A DNA stretch of 64,000 bases from Nesterenkonia lutea (GTDB lineage: Bacteria; Actinomycetota; Actinomycetes; Actinomycetales; Micrococcaceae), in the NCBI RefSeq assembly GCF_014873955.1, contig NZ_JADBED010000001.1, positions 2,294,001 to 2,358,000 of the forward strand. The letters are read 5' to 3'. The notes beneath the pieces are model-generated. The model was given only the letters and a program-made list of their open reading frames with translations, was not told the DNA's origin and searched no databases. This document shows positions 46,588 through 55,095 of this stretch, piece by piece (within the stretch, counting starts at the first letter, position 1; each line of letters starts with the position of its first letter). The position numbers and the translations under genes were made by a program.

Positions 46588-47433
46588 TCAGCCGGTGGCG
46601 ATGCCGATGAGCTGCCCCACACCCCAGGTGAACGCCATCGCCAAGGCTCCGCCGACCAGCAGGCGCAGGGCTGCGACCACACGGTTCGCTCCGCCGAGTG
46701 ATGCGCTGATGGTTCCGGTGATGATGAGGGCGAGGACGACCACCACCACGGTGATCGGCACCAGCATGGACAGCGGGGCCAGCAGAATGGCGATGAGTGG
46801 GAACAGCGCACCCACGGTGAAGGAACCGGCAGAGGCTGCGGCCGCATGCCAGGGATTCACTAGCGCGTCCGGGTCGATGCCTAATTCCGCGTCGACGTGG
46901 GCGGCGAACGCATCATGCTTGGTGAGTTCCTCCGCGACCGTCCACGCAGTCAGGGAGGAGAGGCCCTTGGCCTCATACACGGCGGCGAGATGTGCACATT
47001 CCAGGCTTGGTTGTGCAGCGATGTCGGAGCGCTGCTCGGTGAGGACCGCGCGCTCGGTATCGCGCTGCGAGCTGACGGAGACGTACTCCCCTAGCGCCAT
47101 AGATGCGGCCCCTGCGACGAGACCAGCGATTCCGGCAATCACGATGGGCTCCCGCGTAAGTCCCACCGCGGCGACACCCACGACAAGACCCGCGGTGGAG
47201 ATGATGCCGTCATTCGCTCCTAGGACCCCGGCGCGGAGCCAGTTCATCCGCGAGGCGAGGCTCCTTGCATACACGTTGGAGGAAGGTACCTCTCCGGGTC
47301 GGTGGTCGGAAGGCAAGTAATCGGCAGGTGAGCAATCGGTGTCGCGCGCACCGTTCCGCGCCTGCGCATCCGAAGGATTTCCAGAGCGCGCACCGGGCGC
47401 CGGGGCGGGTGCTGGGTGAGTGTCGTTCTTCAT
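46588..47433 (-). CDS. VIT1/CCC1-family iron/manganese transporter
   Basis: A 281-residue membrane protein. The first ~50 residues are polar and Pro/Ala-rich. The family part starts with LRAGVLGANDGIISTAGLVVGV, followed by IAGLVAGAASMALGEYVSVSSQRD and the cytosolic helical domain (LTKHDAFAAHVDAELGID), then three more helices. Members store or export Fe2+/Mn2+. The ATG at 47433 with AAGGAT upstream is preferred to the GTG at 47445. It follows the universal stress gene on the same strand. Confidence 0.9.
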   Translation of the reverse strand: MKNDTHPAPAPAPGARSGNPSDAQARNGARDTDCSPADYLPSDHRPGEVPSSNVYARSLASRMNWLRAGVLGANDGIISTAGLVVGVAAVGLTREPIVIAGIAGLVAGAASMALGEYVSVSSQRDTERAVLTEQRSDIAAQPSLECAHLAAVYEAKGLSSLTAWTVAEELTKHDAFAAHVDAELGIDPDALVNPWHAAAASAGSFTVGALFPLIAILLAPLSMLVPITVVVVVLALIITGTISASLGGANRVVAALRLLVGGALAMAFTWGVGQLIGIATG

Positions 47434-47529
47434 ATGATCCTTCACAGATTCTGGTGGGGACGGACCAAGACCCTTGTCCGTCGATACAGGTGTGGCTCAC
47501 ACACCGGCCATGGCTGGACCGCCTCGGAT

Positions 47530-48537
47530 CTATCTGAAGAGTCCTGGCTGATCACGCAGTCGCTCGTCCTGCATATCGGGAACCACCATCACCGGACCGG
47601 CCGCGCGAAGCAGCAGTCCGCGGGACACCGAACCGAGCAGCGCACCGGCGAACCCGCTGTGGCCGCGCGTTCCGACCACGGTCAGCTGAGCTTCTCGAGC
47701 CTGTTTGACGAGCTCAGCAACGGGGTCGCCGGCGCGCACCGTCGCGGTGATCTCCAGTGACGGGTAGTGTGTCTTGACCCAGACGACCTCGGAGTCGAGT
47801 GACTCCTCCAGCTGGGTCTTTCGTCGGTCCGTGACGCTCTCGGTCGGGGAATCGAGTTCCGGATACCACTCGAGCGCCCCCCTCGGGGACGGCAGCGCCA
47901 GCAGCATGCGCAGGGGAGCTTCGTTGCTCTGTGCTGCCTGGGCCGCCTGCAGCACCGCGGTCCTGCTCTCCGAGGAACCGTCGAATCCTGCCAGGACTGG
48001 CCGTGAATCCACGTCCTGCGTGAAACGTTCCGCACCGTCGGTCGTGCTGACCTCATACTGCCGGGGCACGACTACCGTGGGGCAGTGAGCATGGGCTGGC
48101 AGCGCCGAGGACACGGACCCGAGCACACGGCCCAGGAAGCCTCCTCGACCCCTGGCTCCTACCACCGCGAAGTCCGCCTGTGCAGACAGGTCCACCAACA
48201 CTCCGGAGGGGTCGCCGTGCTGTGCCCTATACGTAACCTCGCCCGGATAATCCTCCAGGTACGCCCGGGCGTCCTCAAGCATCGTCTCCGCTGCGGCGAC
48301 CGCCGCTTCCGCCTCGGACGCCGCAGGAAGGGCAGCGAGAGTGGTGTACACGGGTGTGGGGATGGTGAACGCGCTCACCACGGTCAGGACTCGTCCGTGG
48401 CGCAGAGCCGCCACCGCACCGTAGTGCAGTGCCAAGATCGCCTGCTGGGAGCCGTCGAAGCCGACCATCACGCCCAACGCACGATGGGAGGCATCGTCAG
48501 TGCTGGGGCGGGCTGCGGGATAGGTGTCGCTCTTCAT
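47530..48537 (-). CDS. Tandem universal stress protein
   Basis: A 335-residue protein of two Usp domains. Domain 1 starts MVGFDGSQQAILAL and ends with FAVVGARGRGGFLGRVLGSV; domain 2 starts VLAGFDGSSESRTAV and ends LTVVGTRGHSGFAGALLGSV. Both retain the ATP-binding G-2xG-9xG(S/T) motif. In mycobacteria such tandem proteins belong to the DosR dormancy regulon. Its ATG overlaps the BON-gene stop by four bases. Confidence 0.93.
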   Translation of the reverse strand: MKSDTYPAARPSTDDASHRALGVMVGFDGSQQAILALHYGAVAALRHGRVLTVVSAFTIPTPVYTTLAALPAASEAEAAVAAAETMLEDARAYLEDYPGEVTYRAQHGDPSGVLVDLSAQADFAVVGARGRGGFLGRVLGSVSSALPAHAHCPTVVVPRQYEVSTTDGAERFTQDVDSRPVLAGFDGSSESRTAVLQAAQAAQSNEAPLRMLLALPSPRGALEWYPELDSPTESVTDRRKTQLEESLDSEVVWVKTHYPSLEITATVRAGDPVAELVKQAREAQLTVVGTRGHSGFAGALLGSVSRGLLLRAAGPVMVVPDMQDERLRDQPGLFR

Positions 48538-49232
48538 GATGCTTCTCCAGAATGTGTTGATGGGGATGATCGGATTTCGAGGCGGTTGTCGATTTCGGTC
48601 ACATAGGGCGAAGACCAGGTGGCCATTCCCGCCTGATGCTTCTCTGCCAGCGACTGGACATGACCGGTTAGGGTAGCCACGGTCCCCGTGACAGTGACTT
48701 CCAGATGCTCCACATCGACGCGAGCATTGCGAAGCAGCGCGTTCTTGATCCGCTCCTCGGCAGCCTCATCAGAGGCTCGCGCCGTGAGCGAGATCTGGTT
48801 GTCCACGGAGTGGATCCCTGGAAGGTATTGGACGGCCCGCTTGGCAGCGACGCGCTGGAAGTTCCATCCGACCTCGCCGGCGAGCGTGACCGAGTGCCCA
48901 TCCACCTCGGCCCTGACGGAGTCTGGGACGGTGATCTTCCACGCCAGCGCATGCGTGGCCTCGCGAGCAATGTCCGCCTCGGTCACCGTGGCACCGGAAG
49001 CCGGATCCACGAGCAGGTCCTCGACGATGGTGGAGACGCCTCGCACCCGTCGAGCGGCGCGTTTCGCGGCGAACAGCTCCGGGTAGTCACCCACCTCGCC
49101 TGAGAGGGTCACCACAGAGTTCAGGACGTTCACGCTGATCCCTGAGGCGTCGACCTCCGGGGTCCATTCAAGTTCAGCGAGGATCGCGGTCTGTAGGGTG
49201 CGGTCTGTGCGGGTCGGGGCGACGGCGCTCAT
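48534..49232 (-). CDS. BON-domain protein 1
   Basis: A 232-residue protein with three BON-like repeats. The repeats are VLNSVVTLSGEVGDYPELFAA, DGHSVTLAGEVGWNFQRVAA and VTVTGTVATLTGHVQSLAEK, each with the conserved Gly. There is no signal peptide, so it is cytosolic. BON proteins bind membranes or other macromolecules under stress. It is the first gene of the BON-USP-VIT-cupin cluster, and a DosR-like box lies 76 bases upstream of the ATG. Confidence 0.88.
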   Translation of the reverse strand: MSAVAPTRTDRTLQTAILAELEWTPEVDASGISVNVLNSVVTLSGEVGDYPELFAAKRAARRVRGVSTIVEDLLVDPASGATVTEADIAREATHALAWKITVPDSVRAEVDGHSVTLAGEVGWNFQRVAAKRAVQYLPGIHSVDNQISLTARASDEAAEERIKNALLRNARVDVEHLEVTVTGTVATLTGHVQSLAEKHQAGMATWSSPYVTEIDNRLEIRSSPSTHSGEAS

Positions 49233-49307
49233 GGCATGGTCCTTAGGGATCGGGACGAGCTTGTCTGCCCGTTGTCCCGAGTCTCCATCAGCCGCCCGGC
49301 GTGCGGC

Positions 49308-49324
49308 AGGGCCCTTGGTCCTAT
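49308..49324 (-). promoter_or_regulatory. DosR-like box upstream of BON gene 1
   Basis: AGGGCCCTTGGTCCTAT reads GGGCCCTTGGTCCTA, fitting the general GGGACTTTNGNCCC form of DosR/DevR sites. The octamer GGTCCTAT is shared exactly with the site before BON gene 2. It is 76 bases from the ATG at 49232. Confidence 0.6.
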
Positions 49325-49378
49325 CGGCCGCCGCCCAACGGACCGATGCTCCACATGTCTGAGAAGGTCATGACAGCA

Positions 49379-50029
49379 CTAGGTCTCGCGTGAAGCCTGC
49401 ATCCCTTCACGGGCGCCGTAGGTCGCGACCTGAGTGCGGCGCTCCATGCCAAGTTTGGCCAACAGTCCAGAGACGTAGTTCTTCACGGTCTTCTCTGCAA
49501 TACCCAGGCGTTCACCGATCTGCCGGTTGGTGAGACCCTCGGTGATCAGTTCCACGGCCTGGCGTTCTCGCAGCGTCAGGTCCACCGACGGCGTCTTGGC
49601 GTCGTCCTGGCGCGCGAGCAGGGAGAGTCGCACGCGTTCGGTCAGCTGCCGCGTGATGAGAGTCTTGCCCTCAGCCACCCGGTAGATGGCATCGACGAGG
49701 TGCCCACCCCGGATGTTCTTGAGCACGTACCCAGAAGCCCCTGCGATCACCGCCGCGAGACTGGCTGCATCCTCGTCGAAAGCCGTCAGGATAAGCGTGC
49801 GCATCTCCGGGTGCGCTGAGGTGATCGTGCGGCAGAGATCAATTCCGTTGCCATCCGGCAGATGCACATCGAGCACGACGACGTCCGGAAGCACCGCGTT
49901 GATGCGGTCGAGGGTCCCACGCACCGTCTCCGATTCACCCACCACCTCCAGCCCCGGCTGGGCGGAGATGAGCTGCGACAGTCCACGACGCACGATCTCA
50001 TGGTCATCGACTAAGAACACTCGGGTCAT
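49379..50029 (-). CDS. NarL/FixJ-type response regulator (DosR/DevR-like)
   Basis: A 216-residue regulator. The receiver domain has the acidic pair VDDH at the N-terminus, phospho-acceptor Asp54 in VVLDVHLPDG, and conserved Thr/Lys further on (LILTAFDE, YVLKNIRGG). The LuxR-type DNA-binding helix-turn-helix is TLRERQAVELITEGLTNRQI with AEKTVKNYVSGLLAKLG. The order and sequence resemble mycobacterial DosR. The ATG at 50029 overlaps the kinase stop (ATGA). Confidence 0.9.
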   Translation of the reverse strand: MTRVFLVDDHEIVRRGLSQLISAQPGLEVVGESETVRGTLDRINAVLPDVVVLDVHLPDGNGIDLCRTITSAHPEMRTLILTAFDEDAASLAAVIAGASGYVLKNIRGGHLVDAIYRVAEGKTLITRQLTERVRLSLLARQDDAKTPSVDLTLRERQAVELITEGLTNRQIGERLGIAEKTVKNYVSGLLAKLGMERRTQVATYGAREGMQASRET

Positions 50030-51726
50030 GTTGTTTCCTCCAAAACACTCGGGAGCGGCACCTGCCAACACGCGCGCGCTCCGTGTGAACTCCGGTTGGT
50101 GAGGGTGAACTCGCCGCTGTGTGCACGAGCGCGAACCAACAGGTTCGCCGTTCCACTGGCCCGAACAGGCCCTGACGGAAGACCGACGCCGTCATCGACG
50201 ACTTGAACCCTGACGAGGGCATCTGTCACGTCCACGCTGACGAGGGCGGTCGTCGCCCGGGAGTGGCGGGCAACATTGGTCAGCGACTCTCGGACCACGG
50301 CGACGACGTCGTCGGCCAGCTGGCCGATGACGATTAGGTCCACGGGCCCTCCAAACGTCACGCGTGGGGAGTAGTTCAGAGCTGGAGTCAGCTCAGCGGC
50401 CACGTCCATGAGTCGGTGACGCACGGACTCGAAAGAGTCGTCGACGTTCAGGCTGAAGATGGCTGTTCTGATGTCAGCAATGGCCGCATCGATCTGAGCC
50501 ACATGCATGTCGAGCGTCTCGGCATGGGCGGGCTCCGTGGCGGCAAGAGCCTGCAGGCCCAGACCCATGCCGAACAGTCTCTGGATCACGTGGTCGTGAA
50601 GGTCCCGAGCCATCCGGGCCCGGTCTTCCACGACGTCGAGACGCTGTCTGTCGGCCCTGGCCCAGGCGAGCGCAACGGTGATGCCGACCTTCTCAGCAAA
50701 CTCGGACAGTGTGTCGAAATCCTGCGCGGTGAACGATGGCCCGTGTGCGCGGCGGCTGGCACAGAGAAACCCGAGCGTTTCCCCTGAGATGACAAAAGGG
50801 GCCGCGAGAGTCGCCCCTCCCCGCAGCGGCTCCTCGAAGGGCGGCCTTCCCCGGGCTTCGTGCTCCCGACCCTCATCGCTGCCGGTATCGCCCCGCGTGT
50901 GTCCTCGATCTTCCGAGGGCAGCCTCATCCCCCGCACGCTCGGCGCCTGATCACCGCGGGCTGTCTCCACGCGAAACTCTCCGGCCTCGCGCCCCGGCAC
51001 GACGATGCTCACCAGGTCGGCCTCGATGAGGTCAGAGACATGATCTGCCACCACGCCGAACGCGTCCTTGCCAGAAGATGCCAGAAGCTCTCCGCTGACC
51101 TCCGTCAGCGTTGCACTCATACGTTGAGCGTTCTGAGCGGCGAGATAGAGCCGGGCATTGGTGATGGCAGTGGCCGCCGTGGAGGCGAGCGCGGCGACGA
51201 GTTCTTCGTCCTCCTCCGTGAACGGCCCGTCGGCACGGTTCGTGAGGTAGAGATTCCCGTAGGTCTCCCCGCGAATTCGAATGGGCACCCCGAGAAACGC
51301 GTCCATGGGCGGATGGCGTTCAGGGAACCCGATGGACCGTGGATCTGCTCCAAGATGATCGATCCGGATGGGGCCGTCCTGATAGAGCTCCGCTCCAAGA
51401 AGCCCATGGCCCCTAGGGAGGCTCCCGATCTCCTGCGCCACCTGCTCCGGCATCCCGACGTGAATGAAACGTTCCAGGCGACCGTCGGAGTCCACGATGC
51501 CCAAAGCTCCATACTGGGCGTCCACCAGCGAGACCGCAGTGTCCACCACATGGCGAAGGACATGCTCAAGATCGAGCTCCTCCACCACGGAGCTGCTGGC
51601 AGTCATAAGGCTGCGCAGCCTCTGATGAGCGGTGAGGACGCGGTGCGTCTCCTCGACGAGCTCCGCGATCTTGCTATCCCGGGCCGATCGCGGCGCGTCC
51701 GGAGTTTCGCTTCTCTTCTGGTCCAT
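50026..51726 (-). CDS. GAF-domain sensor histidine kinase (DosS/DevS-like)
   Basis: A 566-residue kinase with two GAF domains (about residues 50-195 and 215-355). GAF-1 has YGALGIVDSDGRLERFIHVGM and GLLGAELYQDGPIRI. The HisKA_3 helix follows with the phospho-accepting His in ARDLHDHVIQRLFGMGLGLQ. The HATPase is reduced, with VVRESLTNVARHSRATTALV and VQVVDDGVGL. In mycobacterial DosS the first GAF binds haem and senses O2, NO or CO; whether it does here is unknown. It forms an operon with the response regulator. Confidence 0.9.
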   Translation of the reverse strand: MDQKRSETPDAPRSARDSKIAELVEETHRVLTAHQRLRSLMTASSSVVEELDLEHVLRHVVDTAVSLVDAQYGALGIVDSDGRLERFIHVGMPEQVAQEIGSLPRGHGLLGAELYQDGPIRIDHLGADPRSIGFPERHPPMDAFLGVPIRIRGETYGNLYLTNRADGPFTEEDEELVAALASTAATAITNARLYLAAQNAQRMSATLTEVSGELLASSGKDAFGVVADHVSDLIEADLVSIVVPGREAGEFRVETARGDQAPSVRGMRLPSEDRGHTRGDTGSDEGREHEARGRPPFEEPLRGGATLAAPFVISGETLGFLCASRRAHGPSFTAQDFDTLSEFAEKVGITVALAWARADRQRLDVVEDRARMARDLHDHVIQRLFGMGLGLQALAATEPAHAETLDMHVAQIDAAIADIRTAIFSLNVDDSFESVRHRLMDVAAELTPALNYSPRVTFGGPVDLIVIGQLADDVVAVVRESLTNVARHSRATTALVSVDVTDALVRVQVVDDGVGLPSGPVRASGTANLLVRARAHSGEFTLTNRSSHGARACWQVPLPSVLEETT

Positions 51727-51894
51727 CGGTGATCAGGCCTGCCGTCGTTGCCACATAGGACGACCGACAGATACACCCACCACTCTCGGTGCAATGCGCC
51801 GTGAGTGATGAATCGTTCGCAAGCCGCGGGGAAAGCGTTCTTCTCTCAAGGTACAAGACCGGTCAACTGGACGCTACGGGCAAGCCGGTCCGGT

Positions 51895-52242
51895 TCAGGC
51901 ATCACCTTTGGCCAGGCGGGCGCGATCCTCCGCCGAGGACTCCCTGTCTGTTTTGGAATCAGCGCGGTCCTGGGCTGCCGCTCGCCGCTCACCATGACCC
52001 GAGTATGAACGGCCTGAGTCTGTGAACGCTTCTCGGTCCGCGACACGGGCCCGTTGCTCTGCCACAGCATCTCTGGCCGCCGCCGCATCGTCTCTGTCGT
52101 CTGCATCCTCGAGGATCTTCTGGGTCTTCTCACCGCGTCGGGCCCGATCGAGGTCAGCAGACTCGCCCTTGGACAGGTGGCGCAACGTCGACTCGGAGTC
52201 TGGATCGCCGTCTGAGTCGTCTGCGTGGAATGAGGTTCGCAT
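51895..52242 (-). CDS. Charged RD-repeat hypothetical protein
   Basis: A 115-residue protein from ATG 52242, very rich in Arg, Asp, Ala and Glu, with DRDDAAAARDAVAEQRARVA-type heptad repeats suggesting a coiled coil. The open frame extends upstream to 52545, but that part looks non-coding. Similar charged proteins occur in actinobacterial stress loci, with no known function. The 52243-52510 gap has no gene I can support. Confidence 0.45.
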   Translation of the reverse strand: MRTSFHADDSDGDPDSESTLRHLSKGESADLDRARRGEKTQKILEDADDRDDAAAARDAVAEQRARVADREAFTDSGRSYSGHGERRAAAQDRADSKTDRESSAEDRARLAKGDA

Positions 52243-52510
52243 ATGACAACCCAACACCACCTTCGACGTCGTGTCGAGAACTGAAGTAGAGTTCCAGGGA
52301 CGCGGCTTTACCCCAGGTCGAGGTGCGAATCGGCGGTGACACTGCTGGGCTCGCCATTCATATGGCGCACCTAGCCGACCCCGCTGCGCACGCGCCCGAC
52401 AGACACCGCCGATCGTCCGGAGCTGCTGATTGACGTCGGTGTCGATGAGCGCAGCGACATCCGTGGCTGCATACATCGGATCCACCATCAGGTCTGCGCC
52501 GACGCGGCGA

Positions 52511-52678
52511 TCAGACCCGCGACGGATCAGCTTCCATTGGCTCACTCACGTCCTGGCCTCTAGAGGCCGAGTCAAGTGCTAAGAAGTAGCAGACGACAGC
52601 GAGGAATGACACGAACATCAGGAGAAGGACCCCGACGGAGGACCAGATCGCGTTGACGTAGTAGCTCAGGTCGGACAT
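52511..52678 (-). CDS. Single-span membrane microprotein, 55 residues
   Basis: A short frame: MSDLSYYVNAIWSSVG, then a hydrophobic helix (VLLLMFVSFLAVVCYFLAL) and a polar tail ending in EADPSRV. GAGG lies six bases before the ATG at 52678, and the TGA is at 52511-52513. It lies 48 bases downstream of hsp20 and is likely co-transcribed. No family recognised; similar small membrane proteins accompany stress operons. Confidence 0.6.
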   Translation of the reverse strand: MSDLSYYVNAIWSSVGVLLLMFVSFLAVVCYFLALDSASRGQDVSEPMEADPSRV

Positions 52679-52726
52679 GTGTACCTCGTCCTAGATTTTT
52701 TGGGCAGCTTGGTGGGTTTCGCCGAG

Positions 52727-53137
52727 TCAAGTGAATGAACGTCCGGAACCGATTGCAATGCTCTGTGCAGGGATCATGCGCCTTCTCAGCGGGACGACGC
52801 CTCTCAGGATGCCCTCCTTGAAATCAGCCGGTATCAGCGCCGGGTCTGCCTGTCCGGGCAGGGAGATGCTCCGGTAGAAGCTGCTGCTGCTTTCTCTGAT
52901 CAGATAGGACCTCGGCTTCTGATCGTCCTGGTCCTGCCGTTCGGCATGGATCAGGAGATTTCCTCGATCCACTGTGATGGCGACATCGCTGTGGGAGTAG
53001 TTGTGCAGGTGCGCCTCGATGACAAGGTCCTCGTCGCCTGCGGTATAAACATCGATGGTGGGTGATTTACCGCGGAGGTCCCGACACATGTTGTCGAGCC
53101 CGGAGAAGGGAATGCAACGCAGGAGAGTGCGTGGCAT
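52727..53137 (-). CDS. Hsp20/alpha-crystallin small heat-shock protein
   Basis: A 136-residue ATP-independent holdase. The alpha-crystallin domain includes PTIDVYTAGDEDLVIEAHLH, DVAITVDRGNLLIHAERQ and FYRSISLPGQADPALIPADF, with the typical C-terminal GILRGVVPLRR. GAGGAA precedes the ATG at 53137. It lies inside the 3' end of BON gene 2, so they are translationally linked. HspX, its mycobacterial counterpart, is a DosR target. Confidence 0.88.
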   Translation of the reverse strand: MPRTLLRCIPFSGLDNMCRDLRGKSPTIDVYTAGDEDLVIEAHLHNYSHSDVAITVDRGNLLIHAERQDQDDQKPRSYLIRESSSSFYRSISLPGQADPALIPADFKEGILRGVVPLRRRMIPAQSIAIGSGRSFT

Positions 53138-53720
53138 GTGAAGTTCCTCGGGGCTGTGGAAGGGTGGGCGGAGCGGACTCTGTTGCGTGAGGGCGTCGGC
53201 GCGCAGTCGGCTTAGGTGGGCGATCCGACCAGTGCGTTCCCAACCTGTCCTCAGCCTCGGCAGTCCGATGGGCCAGGACCAGTCGATTGTCGACGGAGTG
53301 CACCCCGGGAAGATGCTGGACAGCCCGTACGGCGGCCATGCGTTGGACGTTCCGCTCGACCTGGCCCGAGAGGATCACGACGTGGTCGCGTATTTCGACC
53401 TGCACTCCATCGGGCACATTGATCGCGCTGCCCAGTGCGTGGGTCACACCTTGGGCGATATCAGCCTCTGTCGCGGGCTCGTCTGCTGCCGAGTGCAAGG
53501 TGAGATCGTTGACAATGGTCGTGACCCCTTTGACACGACACGCAGCTCGTTTCGCAGCGAACACTGTGGAGTGCTCTCCGACTTCCCCGGAGAGGGTGAC
53601 CACGCAGTGGTGAACCCCGACTCCGATCCTGGAGCTCTCGACCTCGGAGAGCGATGCGATCTCGGTCTGAACCTTGGCTCGAATCAGGTGGTCGGTGCTG
53701 CCTGAAGTGAGGGTGCCCAC
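53067..53720 (-). CDS. BON-domain protein 2
   Basis: A 217-residue protein with at least two BON-like repeats (VHHCVVTLSGEVGEHSTVFA, RDHVVILSGQVERNVQRMAA), similar in layout to BON protein 1. The final ~60 residues (RRRPHATESAPPTLPQPRG on) are low-complexity and overlap hsp20 by 71 bases, so the true stop may be earlier or a small frame error may exist. Start is GTG at 53720. A DosR-like box lies 74 bases upstream. Confidence 0.82.
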   Translation of the reverse strand: MGTLTSGSTDHLIRAKVQTEIASLSEVESSRIGVGVHHCVVTLSGEVGEHSTVFAAKRAACRVKGVTTIVNDLTLHSAADEPATEADIAQGVTHALGSAINVPDGVQVEIRDHVVILSGQVERNVQRMAAVRAVQHLPGVHSVDNRLVLAHRTAEAEDRLGTHWSDRPPKPTARRRPHATESAPPTLPQPRGTSHATHSPALHSLLRARQHVSGPPR

Positions 53721-53793
53721 GGGGGAGTCCTTTCGTTGCGGCGCGCTGATGTGCCCGCTAGATCCACTCTGGGGCCACGGGCCGGATCCGAGT

Positions 53794-53810
53794 AGGGCAC
53801 TAGGTCCTAT
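53794..53810 (-). promoter_or_regulatory. DosR-like box upstream of BON gene 2
   Basis: AGGGCACTAGGTCCTAT, 13 of 17 or more bases identical to the box at 49308, placed 74 bases upstream of the GTG at 53720. No other coding feature was seen in 53721-54044. Confidence 0.6.
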
Positions 53811-54044
53811 AGAGCTCCGTGCAGTCGATCCTTGTGCGCGTGAGCAGGCCCTCTCGGCCGTATGCCCGCTCCCCGCGAGAGCAACACTTAGAGGACGACT
53901 CATCGCACCCGCGCCCGCCCCTGAGCAATGACATGCTCAAGCTGCAGAACACCTACCCGTGTCTCGTGACGGGTCTGGTGAATGGGCGTGGTTTGCATCA
54001 TGTTGTGTTGCGTCTTGCCTTGGGCCTCAAAGGACGGGAATGGA

Positions 54045-54833
54045 TCATAGAGTTCGTCTTATGATGGCGTTCTTGACTTCGGAAATCGCTTTGGTGACCT
54101 CGATGCCGCGCGGGCACGCCTCGGTGCAGTTGAAGGTGGTGCGGCAGCGCCACACACCCTCCTTGTCGTTGAGGATCTCCAGGCGCATGTCGCCGGCGTC
54201 GTCGCGGGAGTCGAAGATGAATCGGTGCGCATTGACGATCGCCGCCGGACCGAAGTACTGCCCATCGGTCCAGAAGACCGGGCAGGCAGAGGTGCAGGCG
54301 GCGCAGAGGATGCACTTGGTGGTGTCGTCGAAGCGCTCGCGCTCCTCCGGGGACTGCAGGCGCTCGGCGGTCGGCGCCGGCGAGTTGTTGACCATGAAGG
54401 GCATGATCTCGCGGTAGGACTGGAAGAAGGGCTCCATGTCCACAATCAGGTCCTTCTCCACCGGCAGGCCCTTGATCGGCTCGACCAGGATCGGCTTGGA
54501 GGTGTCCAGGTCCTTCAGCAGCACCTTGCAGGCGAGGCGGTTGCGACCATTGATGCGCATGGCATCGGAGCCGCAGACGCCGTGGGCACAGGAACGGCGG
54601 AACGTGAGGGATCCGTCGATCTCCCACTTGACCTTGTGCAGGGCGTCCAGCACCCGGTCGGTGCCGTACATCGTCAGCTTCCACTCGTCCCAGCGGACGT
54701 CGTCGGAGAACTCGGGGTCGTAGCGGCGCACCTGGAGGGTGATCTCGAAGCTGGGGGCCTCACCGCCGCCGGTGCTCTCGGCCAGGTGGATCTTGGAAGC
54801 GGGCTCTACGACTTCTTTGGTGGGGGTGCTCAT
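54045..54833 (-). CDS. sdhB: Succinate dehydrogenase iron-sulfur subunit
   Basis: A 262-residue SdhB that passes electrons from flavin in SdhA to quinone. The 2Fe-2S site is RRSCAHGVCGSDAMRINGRN; the 4Fe-4S and 3Fe-4S sites are CILCAACTSACPVFW and CTEACPRGIEVT. The sequence is intact. It overlaps the preserved sdhA stop (TAATG). sdhA is lost apart from its tail, and sdhCD are absent, so this copy is orphaned and its expression and function are doubtful. Confidence 0.93.
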   Translation of the reverse strand: MSTPTKEVVEPASKIHLAESTGGGEAPSFEITLQVRRYDPEFSDDVRWDEWKLTMYGTDRVLDALHKVKWEIDGSLTFRRSCAHGVCGSDAMRINGRNRLACKVLLKDLDTSKPILVEPIKGLPVEKDLIVDMEPFFQSYREIMPFMVNNSPAPTAERLQSPEERERFDDTTKCILCAACTSACPVFWTDGQYFGPAAIVNAHRFIFDSRDDAGDMRLEILNDKEGVWRCRTTFNCTEACPRGIEVTKAISEVKNAIIRRTL

Positions 54834-54895
54834 TAGTACTTACGCTCCATCGGCTCGTAACGGGTCATGGCGACTGGCTTGGGCCCTAGCCAGTT
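54833..54895 (-). pseudogene. sdhA: sdhA 3' remnant
   Basis: The frame ends KPVAMTRYEPMERKY then TAA, which matches the end of actinobacterial SdhA flavoprotein. Homology appears to stop after roughly 15-21 codons, near 54890. Upstream to 55095 there is no gene I recognise. It shows the left boundary of a deletion or duplication that carried sdhB. Confidence 0.7.
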
Positions 54896-55095
54896 CTCGG
54901 CTGCTCAGAGAACTCCGTGATCCCGTGGTGGTTATCCTCGCGAGTGCCGAGCTGCGTGTCGTGAAAGCTGCGACGAAGGCGCCGCTGACACCTAACACCC
55001 AGCAACAGCGCCTGTCGGAGTAACCCGCTAACTTTTTCCATTCTCAGAGGAGGCTCTAGGGGCCACAGCCCGAGATCAGCTCTGGATCGTTGCTG

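Noticed and set aside
47456..47479. GGACCAAGACCCTTGTCC before the VIT gene as a DosR-like site
   Set aside because: It is only about 29 bases from the start codon, where a box would overlap the core promoter or leader, and the gene is probably read from the BON-gene promoter.
51755..51770. ATAGGAC before the histidine kinase gene as a fourth DosR-like box
   Set aside because: Only seven bases of the octamer match and the distance to the start (29 bases) differs from the other sites.
54893..55095. Plus-strand open frame ending LTPNTQQQRLSE
   Set aside because: No family match, no start near a ribosome site, and it lies at a rearrangement junction.
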